A stretch of DNA of 64,000 nucleotides, from assembly GCA_905250125.1 (NCBI GenBank), contig CAJNOL010000910.1:1-64000 (forward strand), in the 5' to 3' direction. Position 1 is the first letter of the stretch. Each line of letters opens with the position of its first letter. Positions 57,183-64,000 of this stretch are shown one piece after another. The DNA is from Rotaria sordida (taxonomy: Eukaryota; Rotifera; Eurotatoria; Philodinida; Philodinidae). The notes under the pieces are model-generated. The model saw only the letters and a list, made by a program, of their open reading frames with translations. It was not told the DNA's origin and ran no database searches. The translations under genes and the position numbers were made by a program.

Positions 57183-60100
57183 CAACGATCTATTTTGCAT
57201 CATTTCACCATTAGACTTTAATAAATGCCCATATTGCCTCTTATAAAAGTTCAGAATCAAGAAAAATAACTTTGCTAGGTAGTTTTGAGAAATGAAACGG
57301 ATTATGATCCTTCGAGTTATTGTTCTTGGAGAAAACCAACATTTCAAATTTTATTAGTCATAAAACTCGAGTGTTTTTAATTTCATATTGTCTTTCAAAT
57401 TTCATTTATTAAATACTCAAAGAAAAGACACGGATGAGCAGTGTACCTGAGAAAAACAAAAGATGTCCTAAGGTTTCGTGCACCCTTATGGAATTACCCT
57501 GTGTGACTAAAACAAATCATGCTTTTGAGACCATTGGATCAATAGAATAAATATTCAAATGTCGTTTCAATAGTCTTTTCAGGATTCAACCGAAGATCAA
57601 CATAGCTATGCAGAGAATAATCTTCAATTGTCAAAAGAAACAGAAAATTCACAGGGCTGACTTTTGACAACTACAGAAATTTTACTGCTCAAATCACTAT
57701 GGTGAAACTCATGTAATGCTCAAAAACAGAAAAGATATCACTGATTAAGACTGACGTGAAAGACGAATACTTAATAAGAATTTTATCAAGAAGATTGTAT
57801 ACAATCGTTTATACACGTTCTTTAATTTTTCTCATTGTTTTCATGAATTCACTTCATTGAATTAATAGTAAATAGTGATTGTTGACAGCAGAAATTGATG
57901 GATAGAAGCTACTGTAATTTTCTCTATGAACACATAAAAACTCAAGTCAAACAATCTTCTTAATTTCATACATGTTATTCAATGAAACCAAGAACCATCA
58001 ATCTTTTGTACATGGCAAAAGCACATAATTACCTATTGTCGTCAGTTGTTAGTCTTTCTCGGTTCGTTTTCTGTCATGAGTCTATGTGTACATCGCAAAA
58101 AGCATTAAGATTGATTGAATAGAATCAATATACCAAAGATTAACGAACCATTTGATGTCAGATGCATATAGTCAAAAGCACTAAGAGTGCAGAAGAAATC
58201 TATGAGAATATTCTATGGTTGTCAGATGACTATGGAAGTTTAATAATTCATTTTAATCAAGCCAATTTTGATTATCAACAATTAAAAACTAGATTATTTA
58301 ATAAATTATTCACTTTTAATAAGAACGTCTAATACTTACAATAGATTCGTTTTATGAACAAAAAACATGTTCATAATTATTTTATAAATATTTAATTAGT
58401 GATTATTAGAATTCTAACTACTATATTTTTTTGTTGATAGAAAAATATCTCTTTTTGAGTTCATGATTAAGCTTAGTTGTAAATATAAAATATCTTTATA
58501 ATTATATGATATATCAAGACATATTGCACTATTCAATGCAATTGTAGTTATCTATTAGAATAACTTTGTAACGTTCTTTTGATAAAATTTATTCTTCCAA
58601 AGTAAATCCCATATGTATTTAACATTATCATGATTAATCCTTTGAACAAAAGAAATCACACGTATTTAATTCAAGTAAAACAAAAAGAGATGCAATCTTC
58701 TATATATATATATTCTTTAAATTATCTTGTGTTTTTAAAGATATAGGCAGTGCAATCTATTGTTTTGTTTTTGTCATCGTATTGATTAAACTTGACGTAT
58801 ACTGAAAACAGATCTTTTGAAGCAAAAGTTTATCTATTGCAAATTAATTTTTCTTTATTTTTAAGCAGTTCCAAAAAAAAACTATTCGAATCTATGATGA
58901 TATATATAATTTTCCATTTAAGGATATGAAGAGAACATGACAGGTGAGTATTATATAAACATAAACTCTCGTTTTTGTTTCATTAATTAATAATATAATG
59001 AAAAGACTGAATATTGAAAAAATGAGCAATGGTTTAAACTGAATACCTTAATTACATTTATGACTTTTAAAACATATTATATTATCAAATAGATTTGATT
59101 GATACACTACACTGGTATTTCGATGCTAAACAGCTACGACCTGCAAACCGACTTGTATTATCAATACATTGATGTATTTCTTAAGAAAAAAATAATAAAT
59201 ACAATTTCATATAAAATATCAACATGAAGTTACATAATACATATTAATACCATATTCACAAATAGAGATTGTCGATTCGAATTTTAAATTACAATAGGTA
59301 AACTCATCACAAGTAAATGGTGATTTCATTGTTTAATTATCAGTCGAATTGATTATTCTAACGACAGTAGAAGATTTTTTGGAAACCGAAATACTGATAT
59401 ATTGATACCTCCGATACTTTACTAGTCAATCCAAGATAGCACTAAACAAATATTTCGCTAAAAGATAAATCTTCACCAAAGCTACAGTAACTGTGTTGTA
59501 CGTGATTTTTGTTATAAGTAAACGTGGAAAAAAATACATCAGAATTATCAAGAAAAATAGTTACTAGTTTTACTTCTCTGTCACTCTGTTTTTTTGTGTA
59601 TTTAAGGATATTATATTTCTAATTTTCATTTTCGAGAAAACTCTATTTTGGTTTGTGAAAGCTAGTTCATATGTATTTTGCTCATGAAATTTAAATCTTT
59701 CCAAGGGAATCCATCCTTCTAATTTCTCGTCTAGTTACGATACTCTAAAATAATATGAAATTGATAAGGAAAAAAAGAGACAACATCATGATTATTAAGA
59801 TCAATTAATGAATTATATGAAAGAAAACAAAACTGATTTTTTTTTGTGACATTCAAATTTATAAGAGGTCCATTGACATTATTGCTAAATATATTACAAT
59901 AATATTCCTCATATAAAATTAAAACCCATACATGTGAAGTATATCGTATTGCAGCGCCATCATGAACATTTGTACGTTCAATAATTCACCAATGAATATT
60001 TAACATAAGTGAGTCATGTAGTGGTGAAGTTTATTTCGTAATCAAAACAAATGTCGCTCTTCAATTATCATACTATTTGTCATTTGTTTTACTCTTTTAC

Positions 60101-60225
60101 CTTTTAAATAACACTGATAATATTGATAAATATTTTTTTTACACATTTTTCAGAGTCGAAGAAATATATGAATCGAATACCTTTATAAATCATATTTATT
60201 CAAGAATAATAATAAAAAACTGATC

Positions 60226-61472
60226 ATGTCATCAACTCATTCTCGTGATTTACATGTAACATCAGCTGCTGCTGCTGCAACAACTACAGGTGGTCTGCGT
60301 GGTGTTATTGCTGGTAAAAAATCTTCTATTATTCTAAAATAAAAAATAAATGAATTTATATATATTTCTTTTTTACTAGGTGGTATAACGGGTGCAATTG
60401 AAATTTGTATAACATTTCCAACGGAATTCGTTAAAACACAATTACAATTAGATGAAGGATCAAGTAGACGTGGTGAACCACGAAAATATAATGGTGTTAT
60501 TGATTGTGTAAAAAAAACAGTACATTCACGAGGATTTTTTGGTCTTTATCGTGGTCTTAGTGTACTTCTATATGGATCGATACCGAAAAGTGCAGTAAGG
60601 TAAAAAGAAGAAAAAGAATTTATTAGAATTTATTAGAAATAAAATTTGAATCCTTTATAGATTTGGCGCTTTTGAAGAACTTAAAAAACATGCAGTTGAT
60701 GAATATGGTCAATTAAATTCAAAAACTCGACTTTTATGTGGTTTAGGTGCTGGTGTAAGTAATCATATTTTTTTTTGGTAGATGTTGTAAAATATTAAAT
60801 TTTATTTTTAAGTTTGCTGAAGCTATACTTGTTGTTACACCAATGGAAACTGTTAAAGTTAAATTTATTCATGATCAACATTTAATTAAACCTAATTATC
60901 ATGGATTTTTTCATGGTGTTCGTAAAATAATTCAAACTGAAGGTGCCCTTGGTTTTTTTTTGTTTTTATTTTCATAGATTTTATTATTTATTTTTGAATT
61001 AGGTATTCGAGGTACTTATCAAGGTTTAACAGCAACTATGCTTAAACAAGGAACAAATCAAGCTATTCGATTTTTTGTTATGGAAACATTAAAAGAACAA
61101 TATAGAAAATATACAATGAAAGGACCTAATACACCAATACCAGTAATTATTACAGGTATATTTGGTTTAATTGCTGGTGCAGCTAGTGTTTTTGGTAATA
61201 CACCGCTTGATGTTATTAAAACACGTATGCAAAGTCTTGAAGCTGCAAAATATAAAAATACATTTGATTGTGCAATACAAATTATGCGAAATGAAGGACC
61301 ATTAGCGTAAATTAATTGTTTACAATGAGAATATTTTGTTTACATTATTTTATTTAGATTTTATAAAGGTACTGTACCAAGACTTGGTCGTGTTTGTGCT
61401 GATGTTGCAATTACATTTATGATTTATGACAAATTTATTGAAACGTTTAATCGTATATGGCCACTTAAGTAA
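60226..61472 (+). CDS. SLC25A1: Mitochondrial citrate (tricarboxylate) carrier
   Basis: Six exons join in phase: 60226-60313, 60380-60599, 60661-60754, 60813-60942, 61003-61306 and 61358-61472, giving 316 residues. The three carrier repeats each show the signature P-x-[DE]-x-x-[KR]: [18 protein letters not shown] and TPLDVIKTR. Long stretches match the animal citrate carrier as I know it, for example [40 protein letters not shown] and [21 protein letters not shown]. The protein sits in the inner mitochondrial membrane and exchanges citrate for malate, supplying cytosolic acetyl-CoA for lipid synthesis. The N-terminus is Ala/Thr-rich. Short introns; the next gene starts 246 bp downstream on the same strand. 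Confidence 0.96.
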
Positions 61473-61718
61473 ATTATTTCTTTTTTGTTCAGATCTATTG
61501 CAGACTTTTTTTCTCGCATACATATCATTTTATATGTTGTATTCCAGTGTTTTTTTTCCAATATTTATCATTCGGAATTTTTTATTTTTAATCAACCTGA
61601 TATTTTCCTAGTACTAATTTCAAAGTCATTTATTATAATAAAAGTCAAATTTTTGTTTAGTATTGTAAAATATAGAAAAATAATATTATTATCTATTTGT
61701 AGATTAATTAAATAAAAT

Positions 61719-63791
61719 ATGTCGAATAAAAAAACAGATCTTCATCATCCAGGTAAATTTTTGCTAATTTTATCTAACTCTATTCAAAGATCATTTTTAA
61801 AACTATATAATAAATTAGTGTTGTTCAGATTTAATTTTTTTTAACTATTATCAAAATCTTGAAAAATATCTTTCGTACAGATATTGTTACTAATGATTTC
61901 TATCGTTTATTTATCGTGTTGCACGTTTGCGGATAATATGTTTTTTTTTTCAGTTGCTTTTTTTCTTCGACATCATTCAAGATGTACTAAGCTGCTTATT
62001 TATGCATGTTAGAGTGTGTACATGACATAAGAAGAATGATTAGGAAATAAAACTTATTCTTCCAGAATTTGGATTGTTCAAAATGCGAGTTGAAAGATGT
62101 ATTATAATAACTGAAGAAAAATTGTCAATGACATTTTTCATACTTTTTCTTGAAGTAAAAGACTGAAATTTTTGTTTCATATATATATGGTGCCAAGATC
62201 TTTCATTTTCCTAAGTTTCACTTCTTTAGCTTAAACTAGTACTGAAATTCATGAATTTTCGTAGTGGATTTTTTGTAATATTTTTATTAGTTTCGAGAGA
62301 GCTACACGAACTCTAACTTACCATTTGAGCTTATATAGAGTCTACATGGAAGTCTCGATAAGATTAAAAAAAGCGTCAAGTAGTTTGTCCTCATGGGTCT
62401 TCTTATTCATGTTATGACCGTATGATAGGTCTTATGATATCTAGAAAGTTTCAGTTGAAAAGAAGTTTCTTTGTCGAGATACGGAATTTCCAAGTAACTT
62501 TAATTTCTATGATATGTCTATATTTTCAGCTGCCATGGACATTTCTGGTCTACAAATGAACATTTTTCTCGACAGAAAATTTCAAGATACTGTTAGGGTC
62601 ATCAAATCTATTCTGAGGCTGAATTACAAATCGAAATTCAGTAAAATAGTTATAAATCGGTTCTGAAATTGGCGGATTGCAGTTGAGATAGTTTCCTCAT
62701 TAGTTAATTGCAACATGACGGCTAACTTTAACTATACAGGAATACATTGGTATCTAGAATCTTTCAGATTTAATGATAAATTTCGGATTGTGTGGAATAT
62801 CTCCACCTGAATTTCGGCGATTTGTCCAATTTCTCTCGGGATCTTCACAATGAAAAAGATTGTTGAAATTTCGGTTCACTCAAGTATTAGTATTGTATGG
62901 TTCGTAGTACCATTATTTTACAAATATAGAGAACCAGGAGACAAGCAATGGTCAGTTTGATCATATGTGTGATGTGTACTAAAAGAAAACATTCTTGGAA
63001 AAATGAAGGCCGAGATATCGTATCAATTACATTCGGTCATAGAAAACTATAGAGTGCACGATTATACTCATATTGAGTTTTATTATAATTAAAGTTTTTT
63101 GCAAAAAATTGTCTTGTACAATTTTTTTGTCATATGGTATTTATAAATATAATTATTCAAGAAATAAAGATGTTATAAAAGTCAAATACGAAAAATCATG
63201 TATTACAATCTTGACCACAAGCTAGAGTATAAAGAATACTATTGATCAGTTCATTCAATCGTTTCATTAAGTCGATTGATATTACGAAAAAATAAAAATT
63301 GTCGAACTTCATGTTAATAACTAGGGTTTTTTTTTATAGTGACAAATCAAAATAGAAGGAAATAAAAATTTCACCATAATAGTTGTTATTAGTTCATTAA
63401 GTTTGAGTTTTCTTCTCATTGAAACTCTGAAAAATCCTACATAAATATTAAAATCAATCTTTTCTTTTTTTCAACAGTTGGATATGATGATGGAGAACAA
63501 CATGTTGGCAAATCGAAAGTTGATCCTCGTGAAGATAAGTTACCACCACAAGCTGGTACACATGGTCAACCTGATAGTCATATTTCTGGTCAATCAGGTG
63601 CAGAAATTTTAGGAGGTAAGTTTTATATTAAAGAGCATATCGAGTTTTCTATGAGAAACTATCTAGAGCTTTATTTTCAAATTTTCTTCATTTTTTTTTC
63701 TTTTCGTATAGGGTCTGCAAGCACACGTGTAACTGGTCAATCAGTTGATGAACAACTCAAATTTCCATTACCAAACAATAGTAGAAAATGA
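61719..63791 (+). CDS. Small hydrophilic protein of unknown function (83 aa)
   Basis: Exons 61719-61752, 63478-63615 and 63712-63791 join in phase, giving 83 residues. The sequence is hydrophilic and rich in Gly, Gln, Asp, His and Ser (KSKVDPREDKLPPQAGTHGQ; HISGQSGAEILGGS), with no signal, membrane segment or cysteine, so probably disordered. This composition is reminiscent of desiccation-related hydrophilic proteins, but there is no LEA-type repeat and I do not claim membership. The first intron is unusually long for this window (1.7 kb) and featureless. Clean donor and acceptor sites and a sensible stop support the model; the first exon (MSNKKTDLHHP) is the least certain part. Confidence 0.6.
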
Positions 63792-64000
63792 ATGTGTTCT
63801 TTTTTTTAATGATAATCAAGCATAACTTTAACTTGTTATTCAATATTTTCATTTTTAATTATAAATCAAGCTAATTAGAAGAGAATACTTTTCTTTGAAT
63901 ATTCAATATTTGCTCGTTAAGATTTTTGTTGATGAAAGTAGATCAAAGCAAGAATCTAATTAAATATTGATAAATCAAAATGATTGATCTTTAAAAATTT
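63792..64000. other. 3' flank, nothing recognised
   Basis: AT-rich sequence after the small hydrophilic protein gene, to the end of the window. Confidence 0.5.

Larger units (their letters stand above)
55803..60225. other. Intergenic, no gene recognised
   Basis: 4.4 kb, AT-rich. It contains telomere-like palindromes at 56701-56777 and 57130-57182. The open frames are short and unsupported. The promoter of the citrate carrier should lie near its end. Confidence 0.6.

Noticed and set aside
1..64000. tRNA, rRNA and CRISPR arrays
   Set aside because: I looked for tRNA box-like segments, rRNA-like conserved blocks and regularly spaced short repeats and saw none that could be supported by eye.

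Overview
The window looks like nuclear DNA of a bdelloid rotifer, probably close to Rotaria or Adineta. The DNA is AT-rich. Genes have spliceosomal GT..AG introns, many only 50-110 bp long. It holds a member of the F-box/leucine-rich-repeat family that I remember as expanded in bdelloids, a decayed pectinase-type gene (GH28) of the sort bdelloids are thought to have acquired from non-animals, and many short sequences resembling TGTGGG, which I recall as the bdelloid telomere repeat. The species was not tested.

Layout. 1-550 (+) is the 3' end of a CUL1-type cullin. 3687-5292 (+) holds two tandem copies of a small unrecognised gene, the first apparently broken. 6659-8020 (-) is an F-box/LRR relative with a disrupted 5' half. 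9638-11044 (+) is an arrestin-domain adaptor with a PPSY motif. 14321-19875 (-) is a five-exon Thr-rich membrane protein with a repeat-rich stalk, an assembly gap and two transposons in its introns. 23149-23909 (+) is a myosin regulatory light chain. 25665-26620 (+) is a ruined GH28 gene interrupted by a telomere-like palindrome. 27762-27983 (-) is a Tyr-rich small membrane protein. 29126-30360 (+) is a dead MULE transposase. 30737-31732 (-) is a secretory type I membrane protein. 34359-37533 (+) is a divergent alpha-tubulin without Lys40 and without the acidic C-terminal tail. 37881-38555 (+) is a Rab5-like GTPase with an in-frame TAG. 40999-41819 (+) is a six-finger C2H2 protein. 46755-50032 (-) is a MOB3-like kinase co-activator with a one-base frameshift. 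55455-55802 (+) is a secreted AMOP-domain protein with a gap. 60226-61472 (+) is the mitochondrial citrate carrier, and 61719-63791 (+) a small hydrophilic protein.

The genes do not form an operon or obvious pathway; they are ordinary housekeeping, cytoskeletal and signalling genes set among transposon debris. The debris is the most distinctive part. At least a dozen non-autonomous DNA elements with terminal inverted repeats are present, many of them palindromic (foldback) elements of 0.3-1 kb with TA target duplications, plus a piggyBac-type element with TTAA ends. Separately, ten short palindromes (about 43-200 bp) have outer arms resembling GGGTGTGGGTGTG and CACACCCACACCC. In all ten the G-rich strand points inward, the polarity expected of a miniature telomere-to-telomere junction, and their centres are not conserved. 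I consider this dispersed family the best candidate for something undescribed here.

Limits: all calls were made by eye from translation, splice signals and remembered family sequences. Element ends are accurate to a few bases where a target duplication is stated and approximate elsewhere. Frameshifts and nonsense codons could be assembly errors.
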